The notes below the pieces were generated by a model. That model ran no database searches, was not told where the DNA came from, and saw only the letters and a program-made list of their open reading frames with translations. Positions 9,762-20,792 of a stretch of 64,000 nucleotides of DNA are shown here, one piece after another (the stretch's first letter is position 1; every line of letters begins with the position of its first letter). The stretch lies in NCBI RefSeq assembly GCF_007971385.1, contig NZ_CP042434.1:3844001-3908000 (forward strand). The letters are read 5' to 3'. This stretch comes from Arachidicoccus ginsenosidivorans. GTDB lineage: Bacteria > Bacteroidota > Bacteroidia > Chitinophagales > Chitinophagaceae. A program made the translations under genes and the position numbers.

Positions 9762-11594
9762 ATGTATCGCTCACATACCTGCGGTGAATTAACACTGGCA
9801 AATATACAACAGGAAGTTACCCTATCGGGATGGGTACAAACCATCCGTAAATTTGGATCCATTACGTTTGTGGATCTCAGAGACCGCTACGGACTGACAC
9901 AGTTGCTTTTTGGAGAAGCCTTAAATGAACAGCTGGATCAAACGCCACTGGGTCGTGAGTTCGTGCTTCAGGTCAAAGGAAAGGTGGCCGAGCGTTCCAA
10001 TAAAAATAAGCAAATTCCGACCGGTGAAATTGAAATACTGGTGGAAAGCTTTACTGTTTTAAACAAATCAGCCGTGCCTCCATTTACCATTCAAGATGAT
10101 ACAGATGGTGGAGAGGACCTGCGCATGAAATACCGTTATCTGGACCTGAGAAGAAACGCGGTTAAAAAGAACCTTCAGCTGCGTTATCAGGTGAGCCGTT
10201 CTGTTAGAAATTATCTGCACGATCAGGGCTTTATGGATATAGAAACACCTTTTTTGATTAAATCAACACCAGAAGGGGCCAGGGACTTTATTGTGCCTTC
10301 CCGGATGAATGAAGGGGAGTTCTATGCCTTGCCACAATCCCCGCAGACCTTCAAACAACTGTTGATGATCAGCGGGTATGATCGATATTATCAGATTGTC
10401 AAGTGTTTCAGGGATGAGGATTTGCGGGCAGATCGTCAACCGGAATTCACCCAGATTGACTGCGAAATGGCTTTTGTTGAACAAGAAGATGTGCTGCAGA
10501 TGTTTGAAGGGCTGATCCGCAAGGTTTTTGAAGATGTCCTGGCAAAGCAGTATACAGAAGAGATTATTCGCCTTAGCTGGGAAGAGGCCATGTGGCGTTA
10601 TGGCAATGATAAGCCAGATATCCGCTTTGGCATGGAACTGGCCAACTTAAAATTTCCAGCCCATACTTTTCCGACTAAACCTGCCGTTGAGGGCATTTTT
10701 GAAGGGGTTGACTTTAAGGTTTTTAATGAAGCTGAAACGGTTGTGGCGATCGCCGTACCCGGTGGAGCCGAATATACACGCAAAGAGCTCGATGAATTAA
10801 CGGCCTGGGTTAAAAGACCGCAGATTGGTATGATGGGACTGGTGTATATCAAATGCCAAAGCGACGGCACTTATAAGAGTAGCGTTGATAAATTTTATGA
10901 CAGCGACCGCCTGAGCATTATCGCCGGTAAAGCAGGTGCGGTAGCAGGTGATTTGGTATTGATCCTGGCTGGTAAGGAGGAGCGTACCCGTAAGGCGATC
11001 AGTGAACTACGCCTGGAAATGGGCAAACGTCTCGGGCTGAGAAGAGCAGATCAGTACAAACTGTTATGGGTCCTTGATTTTCCGCTGTTTGAATATGCGC
11101 CTGAAGAAAACAGGTGGGTCGCCAAACATCATCCCTTTACCTCTCCCAAGCCCAGTGATATTGAGCGCATGATTGGCAATGATCCTAAAATCAGCGATCC
11201 GGAAAAATATTTGGAACATCCTTATGCGAATATTAAGGCCAATGCATATGATATGGTCTTAAATGGTAATGAAATCGGTGGCGGATCGATCCGTATCTTC
11301 CAAAAGGAATTGCAGGAGAAAATGTTTGCTGCCTTGGGGATGGACGAAAAGGAACAGCAGGAGAAATTTGGCTTCCTGTTAGGCGCCTTCCAATATGGGG
11401 CACCACCGCATGGCGGCCTGGCCTTTGGCTTTGACAGGCTTTGCGCCCTACTAGGTGGCAGTGAGAGTATCCGTGATTTTATTGCTTTTCCTAAAAACAA
11501 CAGTGGACGGGATGTTATGATTGATGCGCCCTCTGGTGTAGACCAAAAGCAACTGGATGAATTAGCGCTCAAGTTGGCGCCGGGCAAGCCTTAA
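9762..11594 (+). CDS. aspS: Aspartyl-tRNA synthetase
   Basis: Class IIb synthetase charging tRNA-Asp. It has 610 residues, typical of the bacterial type with the GAD insertion. Order: N-terminal OB anticodon-binding fold (to ~110), class II motif 2 in [22 protein letters not shown] insertion (about 290-410), and motif 3 in [11 protein letters not shown]. The C-terminal [10 protein letters not shown] is also typical. A -7-like TATCTTCG lies at 9726-9733. It is followed by a strong hairpin. Confidence 0.97.
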   Translation: MYRSHTCGELTLANIQQEVTLSGWVQTIRKFGSITFVDLRDRYGLTQLLFGEALNEQLDQTPLGREFVLQVKGKVAERSNKNKQIPTGEIEILVESFTVLNKSAVPPFTIQDDTDGGEDLRMKYRYLDLRRNAVKKNLQLRYQVSRSVRNYLHDQGFMDIETPFLIKSTPEGARDFIVPSRMNEGEFYALPQSPQTFKQLLMISGYDRYYQIVKCFRDEDLRADRQPEFTQIDCEMAFVEQEDVLQMFEGLIRKVFEDVLAKQYTEEIIRLSWEEAMWRYGNDKPDIRFGMELANLKFPAHTFPTKPAVEGIFEGVDFKVFNEAETVVAIAVPGGAEYTRKELDELTAWVKRPQIGMMGLVYIKCQSDGTYKSSVDKFYDSDRLSIIAGKAGAVAGDLVLILAGKEERTRKAISELRLEMGKRLGLRRADQYKLLWVLDFPLFEYAPEENRWVAKHHPFTSPKPSDIERMIGNDPKISDPEKYLEHPYANIKANAYDMVLNGNEIGGGSIRIFQKELQEKMFAALGMDEKEQQEKFGFLLGAFQYGAPPHGGLAFGFDRLCALLGGSESIRDFIAFPKNNSGRDVMIDAPSGVDQKQLDELALKLAPGKP

Positions 11595-11663
11595 AAATGC
11601 AAAGTCAGACGGGATAAGTACCTGAATATATGCAAGTTGTAAATAGGCTATCCCAAAAACAAC

Positions 11664-11715
11664 CTTATAGGGCAGCGCCCTTTGATCATTTGATCAAAGG
11701 GCGCTGCCCTATAAG
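11664..11715. terminator. Perfect 25-bp inverted repeat, bidirectional terminator
   Basis: Arms 11664-11688 and 11691-11715 are perfectly complementary with only two bases between them. It lies between the convergent aspS and cyclophilin genes. Termination in both directions is the simplest reading, although neither side has a long T tract. Confidence 0.65.
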
Positions 11716-11750
11716 ATACGCTACATATTCAAGGTAAAGCACGGCTACTG

Positions 11751-12362
11751 CTAAAGCTGCTTGATATCATAAATAGGAATAGGCGGATCAAAAGACTGCC
11801 CACTTTCAGGTTTATCATAGAGCAGCATAACAATGTCCATACCCCGCACCACCCGGCCAAAGGCAGCGTATCCTAAATGATCCGGATTATTCGCGCCCCC
11901 CGAATCATAGCCTGGCTGATCACCTATCACAATAAAGAATTCAGAATTTGCCGTACCGGGCGCTTCTCTGGCCAGCGATATGGTGCCTGTTTTATGCAGG
12001 ATGCCGGTACGTTTGGTAGATTCATGAGGAATACCTTTGAGTGTACGGAGTTTGTCTGGGTTTGTCTGCCAGATGCCCCCTTGGATAAGTTCCGCTTTGG
12101 GCGCATCTGAGGCCTGATTATCACTATTTAGCACCCGATAGAAACTGGAATTCTTGTATAATCCCTGGTGCACGTATGAGAGAAATGCCTTACAGGTTGC
12201 CGGTGCCTTGTCGGGATAAATCTCTACTTCTATATCGCCGTACTTGGTCTCAATTAATACGTGCGGATGAGCATACTGATGACCGCAACTGGCCAGGATA
12301 ATGGAAAATAATAAACCGGTTAAAATTCTTTTTGCGGGAAGGGATATTAAAGTCTTCATCAT
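11751..12362 (-). CDS. Cyclophilin-type peptidyl-prolyl isomerase, probable lipoprotein
   Basis: A 203-residue protein that would catalyse cis-trans isomerisation of prolyl bonds in the cell envelope. The N-terminus has a hydrophobic stretch ending in a lipobox (ILASC, lipidated Cys at ~26). The cyclophilin fold starts at VLIETKYGDIEVEIYPDKAP, with family motifs FYRVL, IQGG, GTISLAREAPGTANSEFFI and AFGRVVRGMD. It lies convergent to aspS and downstream of glgB on the same strand. Confidence 0.9.
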   Translation of the reverse strand: MMKTLISLPAKRILTGLLFSIILASCGHQYAHPHVLIETKYGDIEVEIYPDKAPATCKAFLSYVHQGLYKNSSFYRVLNSDNQASDAPKAELIQGGIWQTNPDKLRTLKGIPHESTKRTGILHKTGTISLAREAPGTANSEFFIVIGDQPGYDSGGANNPDHLGYAAFGRVVRGMDIVMLLYDKPESGQSFDPPIPIYDIKQL

Positions 12363-12433
12363 TGCTTCAACTAATCTGTGGCTATTTATTAATAGAGTAA
12401 GTCTTCTTCTTTTTTTGCTTTCTTCTTGCTGTT

Positions 12434-14401
12434 TTATTTTAAAACAATGGCTGCCAGGGGCGGTAAATGAACTTTCACAAGGTAATGTTTGGCCTTTTTA
12501 TCCAATGCTTCCATGGGTATTTCTGTGTTATAAACATTGCCTGACCCCCAATAAAGCTCCTTATCAGAGTTAAAGATCTCTGTCCATTTGTTTTTGCCGT
12601 ATAGTTCCAACTCAAAATTCCAGTGGACTTCCGGGCGCATGTTTAAGATAATGACTAGATCATCTTTGCTTTTAAGGCCTTTTCTTTTAAAGACGATGAT
12701 GGCCTGGTCTTCATGATGCAGATTTACCCATTCAAAACCTGCTTTATCAAACTGTTTTTCAAAAAGAGCGCCTTCTGTCCGGTATAAGAGATTCAGATCA
12801 CTGACACATTTTTTCATGCCCTGATGGCTGGGCCACATTAGTAGTGACCAGGGCAGTTCTCCTTTGTAATTCCATTCCTGGGTGGCAGCGATTTCATTTC
12901 CCATGAAAAGTAGTTTCGCGCCCGGATGGCAAAACATATAAGTATACAGTAGCCGCAGATTGGCAAATTTTTGCCAATCGTCCCCCGGCATTTTATAAAT
13001 CATGGGACTTTTACCATGAACCACCTCGTCATGGCTTAACGGCAACATAAAGTTTTCGTTATAAAAATAGGCCATGGAGAAAGTGAATTCATTTTGATGA
13101 TAGGGGCGGTGCGCGGGTTCCCGCTGAAAATACTTAATTGTATCGTGCATCCAGCCCATCATCCATTTCATACCAAAGCCCATTCCACCCTGATAGGTTG
13201 GCCGGCTGATACCTGGCCAATCAGTTGATTCCTCAGCTATAACCTGTATAGTCGGAAAATCCCGGTAAAGCGTTTCATTTAGAAGTTTGACAAAAGCGAT
13301 GGCTTCCGTATTGCCGTTACCCCCAAATTCATTGGGTTCCCACTGTCCTTCTTCTCTGCTATAGTCCAGACGCAAAATAGAACTCACCGCATCTACGCGC
13401 AGTCCATCAGCGTGATACTGCTCACACCAGTAATGGGCACTGGAGAGTAAAAAACTTCTGACTTCTCCCCTGGAATAATTAAAAATATATGAGTTCCAAT
13501 CTGGATGGTATCCTTTTCTGCTATCCGCATATTCATAAACATTGGAACCGTCAAAAAGATAAAGACCGTGTGCATCTCTTGGAAAATGGGAGGGAACCCA
13601 GTCCAAAATAACACCGATCTGCTCACTATGGAAAGCGTCTATGAGCTTCATAAAATCTTCCGGTGTCCCAAAGCGACTGGTGGGCGCAAAATAACCGACA
13701 CCCTGATAGCCCCAACTGCCATCATAGGGAAATTCCATAACCGGCATAAATTCTACATGCGTAAAACCCATTTCTTTTACATAAGGAACAAGTAAATCGA
13801 TCATATTCAGATAGCTGTTATAGCTATCTTCATTGTTAGGATCCGGACGCATCCAACTACCTAGATGCACTTCATAAACAGAAAAAGGCGCATTCAGACT
13901 ATTGACTTTTTTTCTTTTGCGCAACCAGTCATTATCTGTCCAAGGATATTTAGGCTCATAAGTGATGGTGGCCGTAAGCGGTCTTTTCTCCCAGTAACAG
14001 GCATAAGGGTCTGCTTTGTCCAATACGGCTGATTCTGGTGTGATAATGCGGTATTTATAGAGTTCTCCCATTCCTACCTCAGCAATAAAGCCCTCCCAGA
14101 TGCCGGAATTGTCCTGGCGGACAATTAAGGGGTGGGCATCACTGTCCCAGTTGTTAAAATCCCCTACGACTCTTACACTTGCAGCGTTGGGTGCCCAGAC
14201 GGCAAAATAAGTGCCCCTGGTGCCCATGACCTCAATTTGATGATTGCCAAGCAAGTGATGCATGCCACAATGGATTCCCTGCTGGAAAAGCGTAATATCC
14301 TCATCTGTAAACAACGAATAGTTCCAAACGGATTTGCTGCTGTCCACAAAATAACGTTGTTCATATTTTATTTTAGTAGGAGTGGGCATGGAAATTGTCA
14401 A
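12434..14401 (-). CDS. glgB: 1,4-alpha-glucan branching enzyme GlgB
   Basis: GH13 enzyme that introduces alpha-1,6 branches into glycogen. It has 655 residues. An N-terminal CBM48 (about 40-145) is followed by the (beta/alpha)8 barrel with nucleophile Asp in DGLRVDAVSS, acid/base Glu in IQVIAEEST and the third Asp in PLSHDEVVHGK, then the C-terminal all-beta domain. No other glycogen gene is nearby, so it stands alone. Confidence 0.95.
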   Translation of the reverse strand: MTISMPTPTKIKYEQRYFVDSSKSVWNYSLFTDEDITLFQQGIHCGMHHLLGNHQIEVMGTRGTYFAVWAPNAASVRVVGDFNNWDSDAHPLIVRQDNSGIWEGFIAEVGMGELYKYRIITPESAVLDKADPYACYWEKRPLTATITYEPKYPWTDNDWLRKRKKVNSLNAPFSVYEVHLGSWMRPDPNNEDSYNSYLNMIDLLVPYVKEMGFTHVEFMPVMEFPYDGSWGYQGVGYFAPTSRFGTPEDFMKLIDAFHSEQIGVILDWVPSHFPRDAHGLYLFDGSNVYEYADSRKGYHPDWNSYIFNYSRGEVRSFLLSSAHYWCEQYHADGLRVDAVSSILRLDYSREEGQWEPNEFGGNGNTEAIAFVKLLNETLYRDFPTIQVIAEESTDWPGISRPTYQGGMGFGMKWMMGWMHDTIKYFQREPAHRPYHQNEFTFSMAYFYNENFMLPLSHDEVVHGKSPMIYKMPGDDWQKFANLRLLYTYMFCHPGAKLLFMGNEIAATQEWNYKGELPWSLLMWPSHQGMKKCVSDLNLLYRTEGALFEKQFDKAGFEWVNLHHEDQAIIVFKRKGLKSKDDLVIILNMRPEVHWNFELELYGKNKWTEIFNSDKELYWGSGNVYNTEIPMEALDKKAKHYLVKVHLPPLAAIVLK

Positions 14402-14548
14402 TTTTTAAGCAATATACAACATTCCAGAGGAATAAAATTGTTGTAACTAAGGCGATAATGTATTATTTTCACTGGTAGAAATAAATCAAGCGGGATTTAA
14501 AAGAATGAATTATTATAAGCCTTGATTTCTTTTTTGGAGAGAAAAAAA

Positions 14549-15238
14549 ATGTCTGTATTTAAACCTATAAAAATTGTATTGGAAACAGGCCGGCTGGCAC
14601 TGATTATTTTGGTGCTGTTAGGTTGTTTTACAAGTCTATCTGCGCAAAAGACAGTTGGAGATCTGAGCCTGCATTATGAACTGACGGCCGGCAATAACCA
14701 GCACCTGGATTCTAATATGATCAAATCTGCTTCCAAAACGCTACTGGTCAGGGGAGGTATGAGTAAATCCACTATGGTATTTAATGGTTTTTCCCAATCA
14801 ATTATCTATAACCAGAATGGGGATAAGGCTTATGTGCTCTATCACCTCAATGATCAGGATTATATGTCTGTACTCAGCAAGCAGCAGTGGGAAAACCAAT
14901 ACGGTAAATACCGGGACATGAAGGTAGATTTTGATAAAAAAGACAGCAAAAAAATCTTGGGTTATAACTGTATTAAGGCAATTGCTACTTTAAAGGATGG
15001 CGCCACCATCAATATGTATTATACGCCGGAACTTAAAACAACGGTAGGGGATAATCCCTATGAATTTAAACTGATTCCTGGATTAATCCTTGAATACGAA
15101 GCTCAGGTCATGCATAAATACAAAATCACCTTTACGGCGACCAAAATTAGTTTTAATCCCGTACCGGCAGCAGATTTTATTATTCCAAAAGAAGGTTACA
15201 GGTTATTGGATCCCAATAGGTTAAAACAGGAGGATTAG
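14549..15238 (+). CDS. Secreted GLPGLI/DUF4412-like protein
   Basis: A 229-residue exported protein of unknown function. The chosen start is ATG 14549 because GGAG lies a few bases ahead; an in-frame start at 14522 would add nine residues. The signal peptide ends near CFTSLSAQ. The mature part is beta-rich and holds NPYEFKLIPGLILEYEA, which resembles the PGLI motif of the GLPGLI family. The family assignment is tentative. It is not obviously in an operon. Confidence 0.6.
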   Translation: MSVFKPIKIVLETGRLALIILVLLGCFTSLSAQKTVGDLSLHYELTAGNNQHLDSNMIKSASKTLLVRGGMSKSTMVFNGFSQSIIYNQNGDKAYVLYHLNDQDYMSVLSKQQWENQYGKYRDMKVDFDKKDSKKILGYNCIKAIATLKDGATINMYYTPELKTTVGDNPYEFKLIPGLILEYEAQVMHKYKITFTATKISFNPVPAADFIIPKEGYRLLDPNRLKQED

Positions 15239-15565
15239 CGGGATCATACAGTGGAAAATCAATCTTGTAATACCAGCTGGAATCTGGATCTATCAACTGT
15301 TTTATTTGCCTTTAGATTTATATCTAATCTTCCAGGATTACCGGCCTTTATGAATGGATTTGCGCCCGGTCCAAGCGTTTTCTAATTTAAAATGTTAGTC
15401 AATTTTATCCAAATTGTTATTGCTGCTATCAGAATGGAAGGAAAATGACAAAAAATCATACATTCACTGCCCGTATGCTTTGTATTAGCAGGATATAGAG
15501 GTTTAATACCAAATCAAGCTGAAATTAAGGCATAGGCTTACGTTTACTGATCAAAAATCAATTTA
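15239..15565. other. Intergenic region, nothing recognised
   Basis: A 327-bp AT-rich gap between two same-strand genes. I see no open frame of note, no RNA gene and no convincing terminator or promoter pair. Confidence 0.5.
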
Positions 15566-17868
15566 ATGAAAAAAGTATTACTGAATTTTCTGGCCTTGGG
15601 CCTGGGTTTGGGCGCTATCACGCTACAGGCAAATGCGCAGTTTGTCTCCCACTTGCAAAATCCGGTCGATTATGTGAATCCACTGATGGGGACGGACTCA
15701 AAATTTGAACTTTCTAATGGCAATACCTATCCCGCCATTGGTATGCCCTGGGGCATGAATATGTGGACGCCACAGACCGGTGAAATGGGTAGCGGCTGGC
15801 AATATACTTATGGAGCTGACAAAATCCGCGGTTTTAAACAAACCCATCAGCCTTCTCCCTGGATGAATGATTATGGTCAGTTTGCTATCATGCCTACCAC
15901 GGGTGGTGTGAAAGTGGACCAAAAAGCAAGAGCCAGTTGGTTTTCTCATAAAGCAGAAACGGTAAAACCCTATTATTATAAAGTCTTTCTGGCAGATGCC
16001 AATGTAACGACTGAGCTTACGCCAACGGAGCGTACGGCGCAGTTCCAGATCACTTATCCCAAATCAGACAGCGCGGCTTTGGTAATTGACGCATTTGACA
16101 AAGGCTCCTATATCAAAGTAATACCTGCTGAACGCAAGATTGTTGGATATACCTCCAGATATTCCAGAGGAAAGCTAAAAAACTTTAAAAACTATTTTGT
16201 TATTTATCTGGATAAGCCGTTTGATTTCAGTCAGCTATATGATAATGAAACCTTAACTGATGAAAAATCACTCAAGGCAGATCATGTACTGGCTGTTATT
16301 GGTTTTAAAACGACTCAGGGAGAAAAGATTCATGCAAGAGTCGCTTCTTCTTTTATCAGTGAAGCGCAGGCAGAATTAAATCTGAAAAGAGAACAGGGCA
16401 GTAAAGGCTTTGATCAGATGGTGACAGAAGGCCGCAAGATCTGGAATGATAAGTTGGGCCGTATTAAGGCCGAAGGCGGCACAGTAGACCAGACCAGGAC
16501 CTTTTATTCCTGTCTGTACCGGATGATGTTCTTTCCTAACAAACTATATGAAATCAATGCTGAAGGGAAACCGGTGCACTGGAGTCCATATACTGGAGAA
16601 GTAAAACCCGGCTATATGTTTGGGGGAACCGGATTCTGGGACACTTTCCGGGCATTATATCCCTTCTTGAGTCTGGCTTTTCCAGATGTCAATAAAGAAA
16701 TGCAACAAGGATTGATTAATGATTATAAAGAAGGCGGCTGGCTGCCAGAATGGTCCAGTCCCGGATATTCCAATATCATGCTGGGACAAAATTCTGCTTC
16801 CGTTGTCGCAGGTGCTTACCTGAAAGGTATTCGCGGTTATGACATCAATACATTATATGATGCAGTCGTGCATGGTGCACATAGCAAAGGCCCTGAAGCG
16901 TCCGGCAGGGTCGGATTTGAGGATTACGATAAATACGGGTATGTACCCAGTGATACCAAGGCCGGCCATAGCGTGGCCCGTACCCTGGAATATGCCTATG
17001 ATGATTATGCGATCTACAGGCTTGGCAAGGCCCTGGGTAAACCCAAGGCTGAAACGGATCTTTACAGAAAAAGAGCGCTCAACTATAAACATGTGTTTGA
17101 TGCTTCCACAAACTTTATGCGGGGTAAAAATACAGACGGCTCTTTTATTGCTGATTTTGATCCCTATAGCTGGAGCCGGGATTTTATTGAGGGCAATAGC
17201 TGGCATTATACCTGGTCTGTATTTCAGGATGTACAAGGGCTGATAGACTTAATGGGGGCAATAAATTCTTTATCCAGAAACTGGATTCTGTCTTTTCTGC
17301 ACCGCCGTTATTTGCAGCTCCCGGCCATAAATCCCGTGGGATGATCCATGAGATGCGGGAAATGCAGGTGATGAATATGGGGCAATACGCTCATGGTAAC
17401 CAACCTATCCAGCATATGATTTATTTGTATAGTTATGCGGGCGCTCCCTGGAAAGCACAGTATTGGGTAAGAGAGGCCATGAACAGATTATATAAAGCTA
17501 CCCCCGATGGCTACTGCGGTGATGAAGATAATGGGCAAACTTCCGCCTGGTATGTATTTTCAGCGATGGGCTTTTATCCGGTATGTCCGGCCTCTACACA
17601 ATATACCCTGGGGGCACCACTGTTTAAGAAAATGACCGTACAACTGGAAAACGGTAAAACCTTTGTGATTAATGCCCCTGATAACAGCAAAGAAAATCGT
17701 TATATTGAAAGCATGACCGTGAATGGTAAAGCGTACAGCAAAGACTTTATCACCCATAAAGATCTTTTAAATGGGGCAGTCATCAATGTCAAAATGGGTA
17801 GCCAGCCCAATAAGAACAGAGGGGTGAAAGCGAGCGACAGGCCGTTCTCTTTATCACTAGAGCAATAA
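15566..17868 (+). CDS. GH92 alpha-mannosidase, secreted (one apparent frameshift)
   Basis: Exo-acting calcium-dependent alpha-mannosidase family, typical of Bacteroidota that degrade N-glycans or mannans. The signal peptide ends near TLQANAQ. The N-terminal GH92N beta domain begins DYVNPLMGTDSKFELSNGN and the catalytic (alpha/alpha)6 domain carries GGTGFWDTFRALYP and GDEDNGQTSAWYVFSAMGFY. The frame breaks at a G5 run (17254-17258). One added G restores MGGNKFFIQKLDSVF and a 767-residue protein of normal length. No SusC/SusD pair is present, so this is not a complete utilisation locus. Confidence 0.9.
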
Positions 17869-17920
17869 GCCGCGAAGATATAATACTATACGTTATAGGT
17901 TTATTTAGCCATTACAATTA

Positions 17921-17972
17921 AAAGGGCAACAGTCGAGACTTCATCTTTGATAAGTCGGCTGTTGCCCTTTTG
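17921..17972 (+). terminator. Terminator after the GH92 gene
   Basis: Inverted repeat with core arms AAAGGGCAACAG and CTGTTGCCCTTT (17921-17932 and 17959-17970), followed by T residues on the plus strand, about 50 bp past the stop codon. Confidence 0.75.
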
Positions 17973-18122
17973 CATTTTATATCATTGATGTTGCACGTCA
18001 GAACAAATACGGTGACTTACTGCATTTTGCGAATAGGGTGTTACTATTTACCCGCTGAGCCGTTATATTCATAAAATAAAGGTAGTTTTGGTAAACTATT
18101 TTAAAAATTAATAAGTAAGCTG

Positions 18123-18623
18123 ATGCAAACAGGATCAACCAATATAAAGGTCATAGAAGCTAATGCGGGTGATACACTGGGTGTTGCCGGTAATAATTAC
18201 CGCATGATTGTAACAGGCGCCCAGACGGCAGGAGCTTATAGTTGTTTTGATATGCTGGTGCCACCAGGTGGCGGACCAGCTCCACATGCCCATCCAAAAA
18301 TGCAAGAGTTTTTTTATGTTGTGGAAGGGGAGGTGACTTTTAAGACGCAGGCAGGACACGCTACCATCGGTAAAGGTGGTTTTGTTCATATTCCTTATGA
18401 GGGCGGTGTACACGCCTTTAAAAATGAATCGGGAGAAAATGCCCGGCTGCTTTGTACGGTAATGCCTGCCGGTCTGGAAGCGGTATTTGCACTTATAGGG
18501 ACGCCTGTTGCCCCCGGGCAGTTTTTGCCGGTTCAACCCGTAACTGAAGCGCAAAAAGAGCAGTTAAAAACCCTTGGTGAGCGTATGGGTCAAACGATCT
18601 ATCCCCCTGATTATCTGGACTGA
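18123..18623 (+). CDS. Cupin-domain protein
   Basis: A 166-residue single-domain cupin. The metal-binding motif 1 is visible as PHAHPKMQEFFYVVEGE (H-x-H-x4-E) and motif 2 lies around VHIPYEGGVHAFKN with the fourth ligand His. Enzymatic and sensor roles are both known for such proteins, and the substrate is not predictable. It converges with the DUF6807 gene 35 bp away. Confidence 0.8.
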   Translation: MQTGSTNIKVIEANAGDTLGVAGNNYRMIVTGAQTAGAYSCFDMLVPPGGGPAPHAHPKMQEFFYVVEGEVTFKTQAGHATIGKGGFVHIPYEGGVHAFKNESGENARLLCTVMPAGLEAVFALIGTPVAPGQFLPVQPVTEAQKEQLKTLGERMGQTIYPPDYLD

Positions 18624-18658
18624 GCTAGGTTTTATCAATTGTTTTTGTAACTAAACGC

Positions 18659-19711
18659 TTAAAAAGATTTGGTGTTCCAAAACTTTTGAGCTGCCCTTGT
18701 GATTTGTTGATCTGTCAGGTGCTTAGGGCTTGTGATCAGTACCTTATACTTAAACTGAGCGGATGCGCCTGGCTTTAAGGAAAAATTCAAGGCTTCTTTG
18801 CCGTTGCTAAAGACTTTTTGCCCCAGGGGATTGGCCGCAAAAAGGCCATAGCCTCTTGCATGCCAGTAGGTTGGATAGCCGATATTTACTGGATGATCCA
18901 AAATAACAATCGATACATCTTTGTTACGCAGCCTGCCATCAAGCGCTACCCATTTAGCCCTGCTGCCCCATACTGCGTCGCCTTTAACGCCTGCACTGCT
19001 TCTGTAAAGTCCAGTTGCAACTGCCTGGTTGGTCTGCTTATTTGTGGCTATATGGCCCGAGCTGTCGATATATTTTTCCCGGACAGTAGAAGGTTGTTCA
19101 AGTTCAGTTCGCATTCTGATTGCAATTAGGCCATCTTTGGTGTCCTTAAAATCGACCTCCTTGTCCAAAGCAGTGAGTTTTACGCTCATTTCAATGGTGC
19201 GCATATTTTTTAGTTGGGCAAAAACGTATTTTGTCTGCTGTTTGAGTAGTCTTTTCCCCGCTGCATTTTCCCAAAAGGCGCTGACCTGAAGTGTTGCACC
19301 ATCCTTGCCAGTGGTGATTTTATCTACATGTACATGGCGGATGCGGCCATAGTGGCTTTTTTTCTCAGGGGCTATAGCAGAAGAGTTATTCCAGAAATCC
19401 AGCCCGTTTACACTTTCATAGTTGAACCAGAGGCCAATATGATGGGGGTGATCCACATGATCCAGCGGGCGAGGTGCCAGCGGCCAACCCCTGGTGATCG
19501 TATCATCATTTGCAGTGGTGATGGGATACAGCACTGGTTTCATCAACCTGTCTGAATAGAGGTAAGCTGTAAATAACTTACCATCAATTTTGATGTCAAT
19601 CTCATTATTCGCTTTATTTTCTGTTACCGTATATCTGTGTCGTTGCGCTGTCCCAGATAGTGCAAAACTGATTAAACCGATAGTAATCCCTGCTTGTAAT
19701 ATTATTTTCAT
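18659..19711 (-). CDS. DUF6807 (PmoA-family) secreted protein
   Basis: About 350 residues with a signal peptide ending near ALSGTAQ. The body matches the family annotated as PmoA/DUF6807 in Bacteroidota by the conserved HVDHPHHIGLWFNY and the later GYPTYWHARGYGLFAANPLG. Family members accompany carbohydrate-degrading genes, but no activity is established that I know of. I prefer ATG at 19711 over GTG two codons earlier. Confidence 0.8.
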   Translation of the reverse strand: MKIILQAGITIGLISFALSGTAQRHRYTVTENKANNEIDIKIDGKLFTAYLYSDRLMKPVLYPITTANDDTITRGWPLAPRPLDHVDHPHHIGLWFNYESVNGLDFWNNSSAIAPEKKSHYGRIRHVHVDKITTGKDGATLQVSAFWENAAGKRLLKQQTKYVFAQLKNMRTIEMSVKLTALDKEVDFKDTKDGLIAIRMRTELEQPSTVREKYIDSSGHIATNKQTNQAVATGLYRSSAGVKGDAVWGSRAKWVALDGRLRNKDVSIVILDHPVNIGYPTYWHARGYGLFAANPLGQKVFSNGKEALNFSLKPGASAQFKYKVLITSPKHLTDQQITRAAQKFWNTKSF

Positions 19712-19717
19712 CCCCAC

Positions 19718-20056
19718 TTTGTTTTACTTTAAGATTGGCTAAAAGGAAATTTGTCTAAAAATAGCCATAAATCGGTAAAAATGGGCATTTGGGGTAGCCT
19801 CCGTAGGTGCCGTGCAGCTGCGGATCATTGAAGTTGATTTTGAAGGAGGGTATTATTAACAGAGATAAGGCCTATGAAAATAGGTTACAAAGCCATTATA
19901 AGCTTGTAAAATGACAAATTTGGTTAGTTGATTAATTAGCAGCAAAATGGAAAAATTAGTGCTATTTATCTTTGGTAAATGGACCAGCACTTTTTTGTGA
20001 TTTTGGCAGCTTGAAAAGGCGATAGGGCTTCAGTCAGGGTAGTGTAGCTCCTGCTT
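19718..20056. other. Intergenic region with one possible hairpin
   Basis: A 339-bp gap between two minus-strand genes. The only structure noted is the hairpin at 19958-19991, listed separately. No open frame with coding character is seen. Confidence 0.5.
19958..19991 (-). terminator. Possible terminator of the CPBP protease transcript
   Basis: Short arms AGTGCT and AGCACT with partly pairing interior, followed by an AATTTTT stretch on the minus strand, about 70 bp past the CPBP stop codon. Weak evidence. Confidence 0.35.
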
Positions 20057-20731
20057 TTATAAATAATGCAAGATGAAGACAAAATTGATGATAAAATGCA
20101 GTAAAAAGCCATAAAAAAAACCGTATCTAAGCCGGACATGGCCCAGCACAAATCCCGTGAGTAGTTGAGGCAAAACGAAAATAGGATACACCCAAAGTAG
20201 CTTTGGGTAAATAGGTGAAAAATTGCCTAGGTGCACCAGTCCAAAAAGGATGGCTGCTGCATAAAACAAGATCTTGCGGTAGGCAAACGGTACTGTCAGC
20301 AGGGTATTCCATGGTTTTCTTTTTAAGCATAAGAGAAAGATTACAATCACCGCACCTGCTGCGAGGAAAATACAAATAAGGTGATGGTGACGCATATAAC
20401 TGGCAAACATAAATAAGGCAAGCAGGCCACAGGAGATGACAAGGCTTCTTATTTTGTAGTCCTGCCAGAGCCTGAAAAGCGTTTCTTCCATCAAAGGGGC
20501 TAAGATTGGCACATATAGATATTTATCCAAGGGGGACTTTGTTAAGGTCGTGATCTGATTGGTGTGGGTGATATCCACCTGAAATAGCTGCTTAATCCAA
20601 TAATTAGTCATCATAACAATGGGCGCAGCAACAAGTATTAGCAGAAGGCACCAGCCATACGCTTTAAGTACCGCTAACAGTTTTTGTTTTATGGGTAGAT
20701 CAAGCTCAGTAGTAGTGGGAAATAACTCCAT
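20057..20731 (-). CDS. CPBP-family intramembrane glutamic endopeptidase
   Basis: A 224-residue protein with six or more membrane segments. The family's three motifs are visible: EETLFR (Glu82-Glu83, Arg87), FGLVH (Phe163, His167) and HFIIN (His212, Asn216). CPBP proteins process CaaX-like or bacteriocin-related substrates; the target here is unknown. It lies about 60 bp downstream of the methylase gene on the same strand and is probably co-transcribed. Confidence 0.85.
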   Translation of the reverse strand: MELFPTTTELDLPIKQKLLAVLKAYGWCLLLILVAAPIVMMTNYWIKQLFQVDITHTNQITTLTKSPLDKYLYVPILAPLMEETLFRLWQDYKIRSLVISCGLLALFMFASYMRHHHLICIFLAAGAVIVIFLLCLKRKPWNTLLTVPFAYRKILFYAAAILFGLVHLGNFSPIYPKLLWVYPIFVLPQLLTGFVLGHVRLRYGFFYGFLLHFIINFVFILHYL

Positions 20732-20792
20732 TTTAAATTTGAGGAAGGCCAGTTGTCAACTTTTATGTATGGCCTCACGTTTTATTTTTTGT

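Noticed and set aside
16839..17243. 134-residue plus-strand open frame
   Set aside because: Lies inside the GH92 gene in another frame, with no family resemblance and repeats of Met/Ile typical of a shadow frame.
15566..17868. Polysaccharide utilisation locus around the GH92 gene
   Set aside because: No SusC/SusD-like pair, sensor or other glycosidase is adjacent; the neighbours (GLPGLI-like, cupin, DUF6807) do not make a locus.
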